The notes under the pieces: model-generated
Told to the model about the DNA's origin: nothing
Seen by the model: only the letters and a program-made list of their open reading frames with translations
Database searches by the model: none
In this document: positions 46,445 through 55,188 of the stretch, in pieces
How positions within the stretch are numbered: position 1 is the stretch's first letter
Layout: each line of letters opens with the position of its first letter
Assembly: GCF_015159595.1 (NCBI RefSeq)
Contig: NZ_CP063304.1
Span: 558,001 to 622,000 of the forward strand
From: Blautia liquoris
Lineage (GTDB): Bacteria > Bacillota > Clostridia > Lachnospirales > Lachnospiraceae
Direction of reading: 5' to 3'
Length of the DNA: 64,000 nucleotides
Made by a program: the position numbers and the translations under genes

Positions 46445-46489
46445 TCATTCTAGAACCAACTGGTAATAATCATTAACTGGCGATAACCC
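46445..46489 (-). repeat. Right 45-bp terminal inverted repeat
   Basis: This is the perfect reverse complement of the left repeat at 44586-44630. Directly outside it is a further palindrome, GGTTATTAC-CTGCTA-GTAATAACC (46491-46514), which resembles the arm motif and may be part of the insertion site. Confidence 0.9.
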
Positions 46490-46511
46490 AGGTTATTACC
46501 TGCTAGTAATA

Positions 46512-46640
46512 ACCCGGGGAGGTCTGTATGAAATGCTTTGAAAGGAGTAACCACCGTTCAAGGAAATGAGGCGGTGCCATGCAGAAGTCAGTAGAGATCA
46601 TAGTGTGCGACTTGAAAGTCGCTGTTTAAATTGTGATAGA
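46512..46640 (+). other. Group II intron, continuation fragment
   Basis: The intron resumes with CGGGGAGGTCTGTATG and includes AGGCGGTGCCATGCAGAAGTC, blocks usually found just before the intron-encoded reverse transcriptase. No reverse transcriptase and no domain V/VI are seen downstream, so the intron is truncated. From 46640 to 46820 there is no gene. It has only a short hairpin TTTTGCG/CGCAAAA at 46677-46693, which could be a terminator. Confidence 0.6.
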
Positions 46641-46821
46641 TTCACTACTACATCCGTTTGAAGTAGTAATACGAGTTTTTGCGTTTCGCAAAAGCCTAAT
46701 TGGAGCATTCTCTGCTAGTATTAAACCTTATAGATTTAATCTATTCAAGTCTTATGTCAAGTCTTAATAAGCACCATTTCATTCATTGTATGAAACAAAG
46801 TACCATATATTATGTATTTTA

Positions 46822-46850
46822 TAGACATTTCTGTTTCGCGATAATATAAT
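46822..46850 (+). promoter_or_regulatory. Sigma-A promoter of the muropeptide-sugar operon
   Basis: TAGACA (46822-46827) and TATAAT (46845-46850) are 17 bases apart, and the start codon follows 78 bases later. GAAACA near 46793 and TGTTTC near 46832 form an inverted pair across the -35 region and might be a MurR operator; that part is speculative. Confidence 0.65.
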
Positions 46851-46927
46851 AGTCACAATAGAAAGAAATAAATCTCGGTAAAAAACATTAATTTGCATAT
46901 CACATATTAAAAAAAGGAAATAATATT

Positions 46928-47806
46928 ATGAAAAGTGTAAGGGTGAAACTGAGAGAGTACTTAACACATGCGAGTAATACAGAACGAGAAATTATACAAT
47001 TCATTTTGAAAAGTCCTGAAGATGTTTCTGTTATGAGTGTCAGGGAATTGGCCAGAGTTACATTTACATCGCCTTCGACAGTAACGAGATTTTGCAAAAA
47101 AACCGGATTTAACGATTATAAGGATTTTCAAAGATCATTGATGTATGAAAACGCTATGCGAAAGGAAGCTATTACAGATAAAAATTCAGAGATCAAAAAG
47201 GATGATTCAATTGAACAGCTAGTGAACAAGATTATTTACAAGAGTATCGTTTCTCTTGAGGAGACAAAAAGTCTGATAGATTTGGAGATCCTTGATGGAA
47301 GTGTATCTGTTATACAAAAGGCGAAAAGAGTTGCTTTCTTCGGAATGGGAGCGTCTTTACTGGTGGCAAAGGATGCTTGCCTGAAGTTTATGCGGGTCAA
47401 TAAAGTATGCATAGTGAATGAGGATTTTCACGCACAGCTGGTTCAGGCGAAGAATATGACCAATGAGGATGCAGCGATTATTATCAGTTACTCAGGAATG
47501 ACAAGGGAGATGGTGGAATGCGCGGAAATCTTAAAAGATGTTGGAGTACCGATTATTGCCATTACCTGTTATCATGAGTCACCATTATCAAAAATTTCTG
47601 ACTATAATCTATATGTTACAGCAACCGAGTTTGAGTTTCGAACTGGAAAATTAGGTTCACGACTTTCACAATTGGCAGTCATTGATATGCTGTATGTTAC
47701 ATATGTCCAGGAAAACTATGAGACTTGCATGGACAGTCTTAGAAGAACTTATATCTCCAAAGAGGAGAAAACCAATCATGAGGGAGAGATTCGATGGCAA
47801 ATTTAG
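46928..47806 (+). CDS. MurR/RpiR family transcriptional regulator
   Basis: This 292-residue protein has an N-terminal RpiR helix-turn-helix (SVRELARVTFTSPSTVTRFCKKTGF, about 35-60) and a C-terminal SIS sugar-phosphate-binding domain (VAFFGMGASLLVAKDA near 137-152). In the family, MurNAc-6-phosphate or another sugar phosphate relieves repression. The next gene is murQ, overlapping by 13 bases, so MurNAc-6-P is the likely effector. AAAAGGAAA precedes the ATG. Confidence 0.9.
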   Translation: MKSVRVKLREYLTHASNTEREIIQFILKSPEDVSVMSVRELARVTFTSPSTVTRFCKKTGFNDYKDFQRSLMYENAMRKEAITDKNSEIKKDDSIEQLVNKIIYKSIVSLEETKSLIDLEILDGSVSVIQKAKRVAFFGMGASLLVAKDACLKFMRVNKVCIVNEDFHAQLVQAKNMTNEDAAIIISYSGMTREMVECAEILKDVGVPIIAITCYHESPLSKISDYNLYVTATEFEFRTGKLGSRLSQLAVIDMLYVTYVQENYETCMDSLRRTYISKEEKTNHEGEIRWQI

Positions 47807-48702
47807 AAAGACTGATGACAGAAAAGAGAAATACGAAAACTATGAATCTGGATGAGATGTCCCCTTATGAAATCATAACAATCATGAATAAGGAGGACCA
47901 GAAGGTTCTGGATGCAGTCCATGATGCGCTTCCGCAGATCGGAAGAGCCATAGAATGGACAACAGAAAGCCTGCAGAAGAACGGGAGAATCATCTACATA
48001 GGAGCAGGCACCAGCGGACGTCTTGGTATTTTGGATGCTGTGGAATGCCCCCCTACCTTTGGAGTCTCTTATGACACGATTGTAGGTGTAATTGCAGGAG
48101 GCGAAGGAGCATTTGTAAAGGCAGAAGAGGGGGCGGAAGATGATCCGGAGCTTGGGAAGGAAGATTTGAAGCGGATATATCTTTCATCGAATGATGTTGT
48201 GATAGGTCTGGCCGCCAGCGGCAGAACACCTTATGTGCTTGGTGCACTTCAATATGCAAAGGAGGTGGGCTGCAGGACAGTAGCGATATCCTGTAATACA
48301 AATACAAAGATTTCGGAGAAGGCAGACTGTGCAATAGAGCTTCTGACGGGTCCGGAGATTCTGACCGGTTCCACCAGATTAAAGGCAGGGACTGCAGAAA
48401 AGATGGTTTTAAATATGATATCTACAGTCAGTATGGTAGGGATAGGAAAGGCGTATCAAAATCTGATGGTAGACTTGCGGCAGACGAACAAGAAACTTGT
48501 AACCCGAGCGGAGAATATCGTGATGGAAGCGGTAGGCTGTGAGAGGGACGAGGCAAAAAAAGCTTTGCGGGAAGCTGGCGGAGGAGCAAAGCTTGCAATT
48601 ACAAAGATGCTTTTGAACTGTGATATAGAAACTGCCCGGGAGTGCCTCACGCAGGCAGATGGAAAAGTGAAAGTTGCCGTGTCAAAGCGGTTAACCATAT
48701 AA
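47794..48702 (+). CDS. murQ: N-acetylmuramic acid 6-phosphate etherase
   Basis: This 302-residue SIS-domain lyase cleaves the D-lactyl ether of MurNAc-6-P to give GlcNAc-6-P and D-lactate. Its length and blocks are typical: GAGTSGRLGILDAVECPPTF near 69-88, IAGGEGAFVKAEEGAEDD, AASGRTPYVLGAL, and GPEILTGSTRLKAGTA. It overlaps the regulator gene and is the marker enzyme for the cell-wall sugar role of the operon. Confidence 0.95.
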   Translation: MANLERLMTEKRNTKTMNLDEMSPYEIITIMNKEDQKVLDAVHDALPQIGRAIEWTTESLQKNGRIIYIGAGTSGRLGILDAVECPPTFGVSYDTIVGVIAGGEGAFVKAEEGAEDDPELGKEDLKRIYLSSNDVVIGLAASGRTPYVLGALQYAKEVGCRTVAISCNTNTKISEKADCAIELLTGPEILTGSTRLKAGTAEKMVLNMISTVSMVGIGKAYQNLMVDLRQTNKKLVTRAENIVMEAVGCERDEAKKALREAGGGAKLAITKMLLNCDIETARECLTQADGKVKVAVSKRLTI

Positions 48703-48722
48703 AAAAAGGAGGGTTTTATTTT

Positions 48723-50165
48723 ATGAAAAGAAAAAGAATGGCGGCATTGGGGATGGCAGCTGTAATGACACTTTCATTATTGGCGGCAGGCTGTGGTGGA
48801 ACAGACAAAGGGGGAAGTTCATCCGCTTCCGGTACGGCCGCAGAAGGAAAAAAGGACGTGGTAACAGCTTTACTGCCTCCGGTTTCTGCTACTTATCAGG
48901 ATAAAATTAACACCTACATTGAGGATTTTAATAAGGAGAATCCGGATATTGAAATTAAAGTCACAACGGCAAGCTGGGAGGATGTAACGCAGAAGCTGGA
49001 TGTTCAGGTAAATGCCGGATCACCGCCGGATATTGCCTTTATCGGCAGCAGCGGAGTAACAAAGTATCTGGATACGGATATGGCTGTAGATATTTCAAAA
49101 TATCTGGAAGAGGATCAAATAAATGATTTTGATGAAAATGTTCTGAATTATTTTAAGAATCAAGAAGGACTGTATGGTCTTCCGGCCTACTGTGAGATTC
49201 AGTGTATCGGAGGAAACAGAGAACTTCTGGAGACTGCCGGAATTGACTGGAAAGCAGTACAAAAAGATGGGTGGACATATGATGAATTTCGAGAGGCTAT
49301 AAAAAAGGGAGTTGTGAAAGAGGGTGATCAGGTAAAAACCTACGGATTTCTCTTTGCCTGTGCCGGTGTTACAGCAAAGGACTATTTTGGGATCTTTGTT
49401 AAGAATGCAGGGCTGCCAGATGCTTTTGATAAGGACTTAAAGTATGCATATACCAGTAAACAGATGCTTACATTTCTGGAAGATTTGAGAGCCTTAATTG
49501 ATGATGGTTCTATGCCAAAGGAACTGGGTTCTATTGATGCCGGAAAAAGATGGAACATGATGCTTACCGGGCAGACCATGATTACAGGAAAAGGATTGTC
49601 TTCCTTTGAAAAATCAGCCTATGAAAACACTGAAAAGCTGAAGAACAATGACAGCAGTGCGGTAGAAGGAAGTATTCCTGTGGAATATGTAGTACTTCCT
49701 GTACCGGTATTTGAAGAGGGAAAGCAGCAGGCACAGGGGGCGGTTGACGGATACATCTGCCTTACAGGGGAAAAGAATCCGGATGAACAGCATCTGAAAA
49801 ATGTTGCAAAGGTTGCATACTACCTTGCCAGCAGTGAGCGTGCTGCTCAGACCTGTCAGGAGCTTTATTTAAAGCCGGTTTGTGAGACCGGACGTACTGC
49901 TTATGAGAAACTGCCTCCAATTGAAAATAAGAATGAGGATAATACAAAGGCAGTGGAAACCCTTACAGCACAGATTGCAGAGGCAAGACCGGACATACCG
50001 GCTGACAAGGGTGCTGCGGCCATAAAGATTCAGGATGAAGTTATTATGCCGAAATTCCAGGGGCTGCTGGCAGGGGAGGTTACACCTGAAGAGATGTACA
50101 AGGCAATTGTGGATACAGGACATGCGGCATTTGGTGAGGAAGGATGTGTATCAGATGAATCTTAA
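48723..50165 (+). CDS. ABC transporter solute-binding lipoprotein (family 1)
   Basis: This 480-residue lipoprotein has a signal peptide with lipobox LLAAGC near residue 21. The mature domain is a two-lobed binding protein (DKINTYIEDFNKENPDIEIKV, AGSPPDIAFIGSSG). The start at 48723 is set by AAGGAGGG; an open frame extends 81 bases into murQ. Position in the operon suggests it binds MurNAc, GlcNAc-MurNAc or related wall sugars outside the cell. The ligand is inferred only from context. Confidence 0.9.
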   Translation: MKRKRMAALGMAAVMTLSLLAAGCGGTDKGGSSSASGTAAEGKKDVVTALLPPVSATYQDKINTYIEDFNKENPDIEIKVTTASWEDVTQKLDVQVNAGSPPDIAFIGSSGVTKYLDTDMAVDISKYLEEDQINDFDENVLNYFKNQEGLYGLPAYCEIQCIGGNRELLETAGIDWKAVQKDGWTYDEFREAIKKGVVKEGDQVKTYGFLFACAGVTAKDYFGIFVKNAGLPDAFDKDLKYAYTSKQMLTFLEDLRALIDDGSMPKELGSIDAGKRWNMMLTGQTMITGKGLSSFEKSAYENTEKLKNNDSSAVEGSIPVEYVVLPVPVFEEGKQQAQGAVDGYICLTGEKNPDEQHLKNVAKVAYYLASSERAAQTCQELYLKPVCETGRTAYEKLPPIENKNEDNTKAVETLTAQIAEARPDIPADKGAAAIKIQDEVIMPKFQGLLAGEVTPEEMYKAIVDTGHAAFGEEGCVSDES

Positions 50166-50195
50166 ACTTTTGGAAAACTAGCACATTAAAGTGAT

Positions 50196-50220
50196 ATCCT
50201 GTAAGCAATGCTTACAGGAT
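50196..50220 (+). terminator. Intra-operon hairpin after binding-protein gene
   Basis: ATCCTGTAAGC (50196-50206) pairs perfectly with GCTTACAGGAT (50210-50220) over a 3-base loop. No T run follows, so an mRNA-stabilising or partial attenuation role is likely, as at the other ABC operon in this window. Confidence 0.6.
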
Positions 50221-50271
50221 GTTCAAAACAAATTGTCGGACGTACCTGATAGAATGGGAGGATCCTGAATA

Positions 50272-51147
50272 GTGAAAAAAATGAAGAAAGAAGCCATGTG
50301 GGCATATGTGTTCATACTGGTTCCGTTGTGCACATTTATTGTGTTCACATTGTATCCTGTAATCTCTGCAGCTGTTATCAGCTTTCAGAAGTATAAACCA
50401 CTGGGTTCGGAGTGGGTCGGGTTGGACAATTATATAAATACTTTTAAGAATGGCTTATTCTATAAGGCCCTGAAAAATACACTTGTATACTCCATTATAA
50501 CGGTACCGGTATCCATGCTGTTATCATTCATGATTTCCATTATGATTTTGCCATTTCGGAAGAAATTGCAGTCAGTATTTAAGGCGGCCTTTTATCTCCC
50601 GGCAATTGCGTCAGGGGTTGCATTATCCTTCGTGTGGAAATGGATTTATGATCCGCTTCCGTCCGGATTGTTGAATAATGTGGTTAAGATGTTTGGCTTA
50701 TCCAACCAAAATTGGCTGGGGAGCCAGAAAACTGCAATGCTGTCCCTGATCATCATGGCCGTTTTCGCAGGTCTGGGACAGAATGTCATCATTTATACCG
50801 CTGCATTGCTTGGAATTGATTCGACCTATTATGAGGCGGCTGATATAGATGGAGCTACCTTCTTTCAGAAAGTACGTTATGTCGTATGGCCAATTGTAAA
50901 ACCCACTACGGTTTTTCTGACCATTACAGGAGTAATCAATGGTTTCCAATCCTTCCAGAACGCATATCTGATGACAGGCGGAGGGCCTGACAATGCAACG
51001 ACCATGGCAGGATTGCTGATATTCAATCGTGCATTTACATATTTTGAATATGGAGAAGCCTGTGCCCAGGCTTTGATTCTTGCCGCAATCATAGCAGTTT
51101 TTGCGGTGCTGCAATTTAAACTCAGTTCCGGAGACGTGGAATATTAA
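50272..51147 (+). CDS. ABC transporter permease, MalF type
   Basis: This 291-residue membrane protein has six hydrophobic segments and the EAA loop YEAADIDGATFFQKVRYVVWP. The start is GTG at 50272 after a GGGAGGATCC ribosome site; an ATG three codons later is the alternative. It forms the channel with the MalG-type permease 9 bp downstream. No ATPase gene is present in the operon. Confidence 0.92.
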   Translation: MKKMKKEAMWAYVFILVPLCTFIVFTLYPVISAAVISFQKYKPLGSEWVGLDNYINTFKNGLFYKALKNTLVYSIITVPVSMLLSFMISIMILPFRKKLQSVFKAAFYLPAIASGVALSFVWKWIYDPLPSGLLNNVVKMFGLSNQNWLGSQKTAMLSLIIMAVFAGLGQNVIIYTAALLGIDSTYYEAADIDGATFFQKVRYVVWPIVKPTTVFLTITGVINGFQSFQNAYLMTGGGPDNATTMAGLLIFNRAFTYFEYGEACAQALILAAIIAVFAVLQFKLSSGDVEY

Positions 51148-51156
51148 AAGGAGGGC

Positions 51157-52023
51157 ATGATGGGATTATATAAAAAATATAGCGGAAAACTAAAATATAA
51201 AGGAAAAATCCGAAATGTGATTCTGGCAGCTGTATTATTCACGATTGCTCTGGTCACATTGTTTCCTATTTATTATATGGCAATCTCCTCCTTTGGAGCA
51301 CCGACAGAGGCAGGCGGAGCCAGCTATTCGCTGATTCCGAAACATTTTACGCTGGATTCTTATAAGTTTTTCTTTTCTTTTAGCACCTATTCTTTTCGCT
51401 GGTTGCTGAATTCTTTGTTGGTAGCTTCTGTGGTCACAATTAGCAATGTGATTTTTGCAACACTGGCCGGCTATGCATTTGCAAAATTGCGTTTTCCCGG
51501 ATGCAAGGTATTCTTTTTTGTTCTTCTTGTGGCGATGATGGTGCCTTATCAGGTAACACAGGTTCCCCTGTATATCTTGATCGTCAATGTCTTGAAGATC
51601 CAGGATACCTACATGGCTCTGGTTGCACCGACTCTTGTGACTTGCTACAATGTATTTTTGGCAAAGCAGTTCTTCACTTCGCTGCCGACTTCTATTATAG
51701 AATCAGCAAAGATCGAGGGGTGTAGTCAGCCTATGATCGTATGGAAAATTGTTGTGCCGCTTTCAAAAACCATACTTTCGGTCATGGCAATTATGACGTT
51801 TCTCGGAGAATGGAACACCTTTTTCTGGCCTTTCCTAGTCTGTAATTCAGAGTCCATGCAGACCATTCAGGTTGGCTTGAAAAACTTCAGCTTTGCAAAT
51901 ACAACTTACTTTGCACCGATGATGGCGGGTGCTACAATTTCCGCTCTTCCTATGTTCATTCTGTTCTTTTCACTGCAGAAATATTTCCTGGAAGGGGTTA
52001 CGGTAGGTGCGGTGAAAGGGTGA
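51157..52023 (+). CDS. ABC transporter permease, MalG type
   Basis: This 288-residue membrane protein has the EAA loop ESAKIEGCSQPMIVWKIVVP and ends GVTVGAVKG, as MalG-type permeases do. AAGGAGGG precedes two adjacent ATG codons. It is the second channel subunit of the operon's importer. Confidence 0.93.
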   Translation: MMGLYKKYSGKLKYKGKIRNVILAAVLFTIALVTLFPIYYMAISSFGAPTEAGGASYSLIPKHFTLDSYKFFFSFSTYSFRWLLNSLLVASVVTISNVIFATLAGYAFAKLRFPGCKVFFFVLLVAMMVPYQVTQVPLYILIVNVLKIQDTYMALVAPTLVTCYNVFLAKQFFTSLPTSIIESAKIEGCSQPMIVWKIVVPLSKTILSVMAIMTFLGEWNTFFWPFLVCNSESMQTIQVGLKNFSFANTTYFAPMMAGATISALPMFILFFSLQKYFLEGVTVGAVKG

Positions 52024-52028
52024 GTGTC

Positions 52029-52970
52029 ATGAAAAAAGAAAAACCATATCTGCTTGGACTTGACGGTGGAGGAACAAAGACGATGGTCTGCGTTGCAGAT
52101 GAAGAAGGCAACATTTTAGAGCGGTTCGAATCCGGAGCGTTTAACATGAATGGACAGAGCAGGGAAAAAGTACTTCAGACTCTGAGTGATATTTACGTCC
52201 GGCTTGAAACGCTTGGATATGAAATCAATAAATGCTGGGGAGTCGGCATCGGAGCCGCTGGAATCAGTAACCCGGCGGTTTCTCAATTTTTAAGGGAAGC
52301 GTTCCAACAGGAGGGTTTCCACTGCCGTATCGGATTGTTTGGGGATCACGAAACGGCCCTGGCGGCTGCCTTCCCGGAATGTCGCGGAATGGTATTGATT
52401 TCAGGAACCGGCTCAATCTGTATAGGGAGGGATGCGGCGGGCAGGCAGTACAGGGCAGGAGGATACGGGCATCTGATTGATGACGTGGGCAGTGCTTATG
52501 CGATTGCCAGAGATATGCTTTCAGCGGTGGTACGCGCAGAAGACGGAAGGGCAGAATCCACACTTCTTAAGAAATTGATTTTTGAAAAATTAAGTATTCA
52601 AAAAACAGAAGACCTGCTTGAATTTTTATATCAGCCAGGCCGTTCGAAAAAAGAAGTGGCATCGCTGGCTCCGCTTATCAGTCAGGCGGCCGCATATGGA
52701 GATTGTCCCGCAATGGAGATAGAAAGAAAGAGCGCCCGGGATCTGGCCGACCTTGTAATTGCTGTAGCCGGAAAGATGCCGGAGGAAAAGCATCTTGCTC
52801 TGAGTGGAAGTGTGCTGCTCCACAATCTGAATATACGAAGGCTTGTGTGCAGCTATCTGGAAACGTACGACGGCTCTATAAAAATCATTATGAACCATGG
52901 GGAAGCGGCGGTCGGTGCACTTCGGCTTTTTAGGATGACAGACGATGCATGTCCGGAGGGAAAGAGATGA
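52029..52970 (+). CDS. BadF/BadG-type sugar kinase, probably N-acetylglucosamine kinase-like
   Basis: This 313-residue protein has the ASKHA ATPase fold. The phosphate-1 motif is LLGLDGGGTKTMVCVADEEG, phosphate-2 is MVLISGTGSICIGRD, and the adenosine motif is LALSGSVLLHN. Relatives include eukaryotic-type GlcNAc kinase and the MurNAc/GlcNAc kinase MurK of Clostridia. Since murQ needs MurNAc-6-P and the importer is an ABC type (no phosphorylation on entry), this kinase may phosphorylate MurNAc and GlcNAc. The ATG at 52029 has GAAAGGG upstream; a GTG at 52020 is also in frame. Confidence 0.85.
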   Translation: MKKEKPYLLGLDGGGTKTMVCVADEEGNILERFESGAFNMNGQSREKVLQTLSDIYVRLETLGYEINKCWGVGIGAAGISNPAVSQFLREAFQQEGFHCRIGLFGDHETALAAAFPECRGMVLISGTGSICIGRDAAGRQYRAGGYGHLIDDVGSAYAIARDMLSAVVRAEDGRAESTLLKKLIFEKLSIQKTEDLLEFLYQPGRSKKEVASLAPLISQAAAYGDCPAMEIERKSARDLADLVIAVAGKMPEEKHLALSGSVLLHNLNIRRLVCSYLETYDGSIKIIMNHGEAAVGALRLFRMTDDACPEGKR

Positions 52971-53836
52971 TAAAAAAGTATCTGACGATAGATATTGGAG
53001 GAACATTTATAAAATACAGCATCATGGATGAGAAATACAGGATACTGGAGGAAGGGAGCGAGGGGACAAGAAAAAATCCAGAGGAATTTTTAAAGCAGCT
53101 GGAAACATTGGTACTTCGTTACAAGACAGAGGTGGAAGGAGCGGCGGTTTGTATTGCCGGATTCATCAATCCCGAAACAGGAGAAAACACGGACGATAGT
53201 GTTGGTGAAAATTTCAGGGCTTACAATTTGAAACAAGCGCTTTCCACAGCAGGGGATTTCCCGGTTATTCTTGAAAACGACAGCAATTGTGCTGCCCTTG
53301 GTGAGATGGTGCTGGGGGCAGGCAGAGGTCTTCGGGATTTCTGTCTTTTAACGTTTGGCACAGGGATTGGAGGGGCACTTGTTTTGGATGGTAATCTGTA
53401 CCGTGGGAAACATTTTAAAGCAGGAGAAGCTGGTTTGACCTTACTGAGATATTCTATGACAGATGGTAAAACTTCATGTGAAAGCGCAGGAGCCACATCG
53501 GCCCTGGTACGGGAGGTATCCCGGACGCTTGGAAGAGATGTGGATGGAATCTATATCTTCGGACATCTGGATCATCCGGATATCTTAAAAAAATATAACG
53601 TATGGTTGGAAAAGGCAGCGCTTGTAACAGGCAATACAGCCATGCTGCTGGATCCGGAGGCAGTCCTGATCGGAGGAGGAATCTGTGGCTCCCCAAGGTT
53701 TATAGGCGATCTGCAAAAGACTGTTTACCACATGTTTCCGCAACTTGAGGATTATACGGAAATCAGAGTGTGTGAAACAGGAAATCAGGCGGGCCGAATC
53801 GGGGCGCTTTCTTTGTTTCTGAAACAAGCCTTTTAA
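52967..53836 (+). CDS. ROK family sugar kinase
   Basis: This 289-residue protein starts YLTIDIGGTFIKYSIMDEK and has VILENDSNCAALGEMVLGAG and FGTGIGGALVLDG in the ATP/sugar region. KAGEAG follows, where typical ROK kinases carry a zinc-site ExGH. The CxCGxxGCxE zinc motif of the usual family is not visible; TSCESAGATSALV stands in its place. It lacks a DNA-binding domain and so is a kinase rather than a repressor. The start overlaps the previous stop (ATGA) with GGAGGG upstream. It may phosphorylate GlcNAc, ManNAc or a related sugar. Confidence 0.87.
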   Translation: MIKKYLTIDIGGTFIKYSIMDEKYRILEEGSEGTRKNPEEFLKQLETLVLRYKTEVEGAAVCIAGFINPETGENTDDSVGENFRAYNLKQALSTAGDFPVILENDSNCAALGEMVLGAGRGLRDFCLLTFGTGIGGALVLDGNLYRGKHFKAGEAGLTLLRYSMTDGKTSCESAGATSALVREVSRTLGRDVDGIYIFGHLDHPDILKKYNVWLEKAALVTGNTAMLLDPEAVLIGGGICGSPRFIGDLQKTVYHMFPQLEDYTEIRVCETGNQAGRIGALSLFLKQAF

Positions 53837-53850
53837 GAGAGGAGTATAGG

Positions 53851-55188
53851 ATGGAGAAAGGTATTAAGATTGTAACAATCGGAGGCGGTTCTAGTTATAC
53901 GCCGGAGCTTGTGGACGGGTTTTTAAAGAGATATGACAGCCTTCCGGTGAGAGAATTGTGGCTGGTGGATGTACCGGAGGGTGAGCATAAGATGCAGGTA
54001 GTTGCCGGACTGGCCCGCCGTATGGTAAAAAGGGCGGGGGTGCCTATGGAAATCCACACGACGCTGGATCGCCGCACAGCGCTGAAAGATGCCGAGTTTG
54101 TGACAACACAGCTTCGTGTAGGGCAGCTTCAGGCCAGAATTAAAGATGAGAGGATTCCAATTTCGCATGGAATTCTCGGACAGGAAACGAATGGGGCGGG
54201 AGGATTGTTTAAGGGTTTAAGAACAATTCCAGTCATTATGGATATCTGCCGGGATATGCAGGAGTTATGTCCAAAAGCATGGCTGATTAACTTCACGAAT
54301 CCGGTAGGAATGGTGATGGAGGGGATTCATAAGTATACGGATTTTCACAAGATCATCGGTCTGTGTAATGTGCCTATTGGAATGCATCGTGCCATTGCAG
54401 AACTTTTAGGACGCAGGATGGATGAGGTGCAGGTAACTTTCGGCGGATTGAATCATATGGTCTTTGCCACAAAAGTCATTGTGGATGATAAAGATGTGAC
54501 AAAAGAAGTACTGAAACTATGGGGCGGCCAGAGCGTTAAGAATATCAAGGGAGTTGTCTGGAATCCTGACTTTATAGAAGAACTGGGTGTGCTTCCCTGC
54601 TCTTACCACCGGTATTATTATATGACAAAAGAATATCTCCAGGAAGAGCAGGAAAAGTTTGAGAAACATGAGGTACGGGCGGAATTTGTAAAAGGTGTGG
54701 AGGAAGAACTGTTCAAGCTTTATGAGAACCCCAGTCTGGATCAGAAGCCGAAGCTTCTGGAAGAACGGGGAGGGGCCTATTACAGTGACGCAGCATGTAA
54801 TCTGATTAACTCCATCTATAATGATAAGCGGGATATCCAGGTGGTCAATACAGTAAACCATGGTGCAATAGAAAATTTTGAGGATGACGAAGTTGTGGAG
54901 GTTAGCTGTGTGATTACTAAAAATGGGCCGGTACCTCAAAAGGTTGGCCGGCTGCCAAAGGCAGTCAATGGATTGATTCAACAAATTAAATCTTTTGAGG
55001 CAGCAGGAAGTGCAGCGGCAGTTACAGGTGACAGGAAAAAAGCCCTGCTGGCATTGATGATCAATCCGCTGGTCATGTCACAGAAGACTGCAGAGGTTGT
55101 GCTTGAGGAACTATTAGAGGCGCATCGGAAATATCTTCCACGGTTTTTTGCAGACAAAACTTCTATAGATAAGGAGGAGCAGCTATGA
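53851..55188 (+). CDS. Glycoside hydrolase family 4 (6-phospho-glycosidase-like)
   Basis: This 445-residue enzyme uses NAD+ and a divalent metal to hydrolyse glycosides by an oxidation-elimination route. The nucleotide loop is KIVTIGGGSSYTPELVDGF at residues 5-23. The metal and substrate motifs are INFTNPVGMV, GLCNVPIGMHR (the Cys is a metal ligand), and FGGLNHMVF (the His is a ligand). It resembles 6-phospho-beta-glucosidases (LicH/CelF). In this operon it could split a phosphorylated wall disaccharide, but that is inference. AGAGGAG precedes the ATG; the end overlaps the GNAT gene by four bases. Confidence 0.93.
   Translation: MEKGIKIVTIGGGSSYTPELVDGFLKRYDSLPVRELWLVDVPEGEHKMQVVAGLARRMVKRAGVPMEIHTTLDRRTALKDAEFVTTQLRVGQLQARIKDERIPISHGILGQETNGAGGLFKGLRTIPVIMDICRDMQELCPKAWLINFTNPVGMVMEGIHKYTDFHKIIGLCNVPIGMHRAIAELLGRRMDEVQVTFGGLNHMVFATKVIVDDKDVTKEVLKLWGGQSVKNIKGVVWNPDFIEELGVLPCSYHRYYYMTKEYLQEEQEKFEKHEVRAEFVKGVEEELFKLYENPSLDQKPKLLEERGGAYYSDAACNLINSIYNDKRDIQVVNTVNHGAIENFEDDEVVEVSCVITKNGPVPQKVGRLPKAVNGLIQQIKSFEAAGSAAAVTGDRKKALLALMINPLVMSQKTAEVVLEELLEAHRKYLPRFFADKTSIDKEEQL

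Larger units (their letters stand above)
44586..46489. mobile_element. 1.9-kb element with perfect 45-bp terminal inverted repeats and tyrosine recombinases
   Basis: Identical 45-base sequences in opposite orientation lie at 44586-44630 and 46445-46489. Each contains two direct copies of a 14-base motif: GGTTATCGCCAGTT and GATTATTACCAGTT. A third copy in reverse lies 40 bases further in at each end (44658-44671 and 46405-46418). The element carries one intact and one broken tyrosine recombinase gene on the minus strand. It resembles recombinase-in-trio type elements in having several adjacent recombinases between inverted ends. It sits inside a group II intron, and no target duplication is visible. 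Confidence 0.75.
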
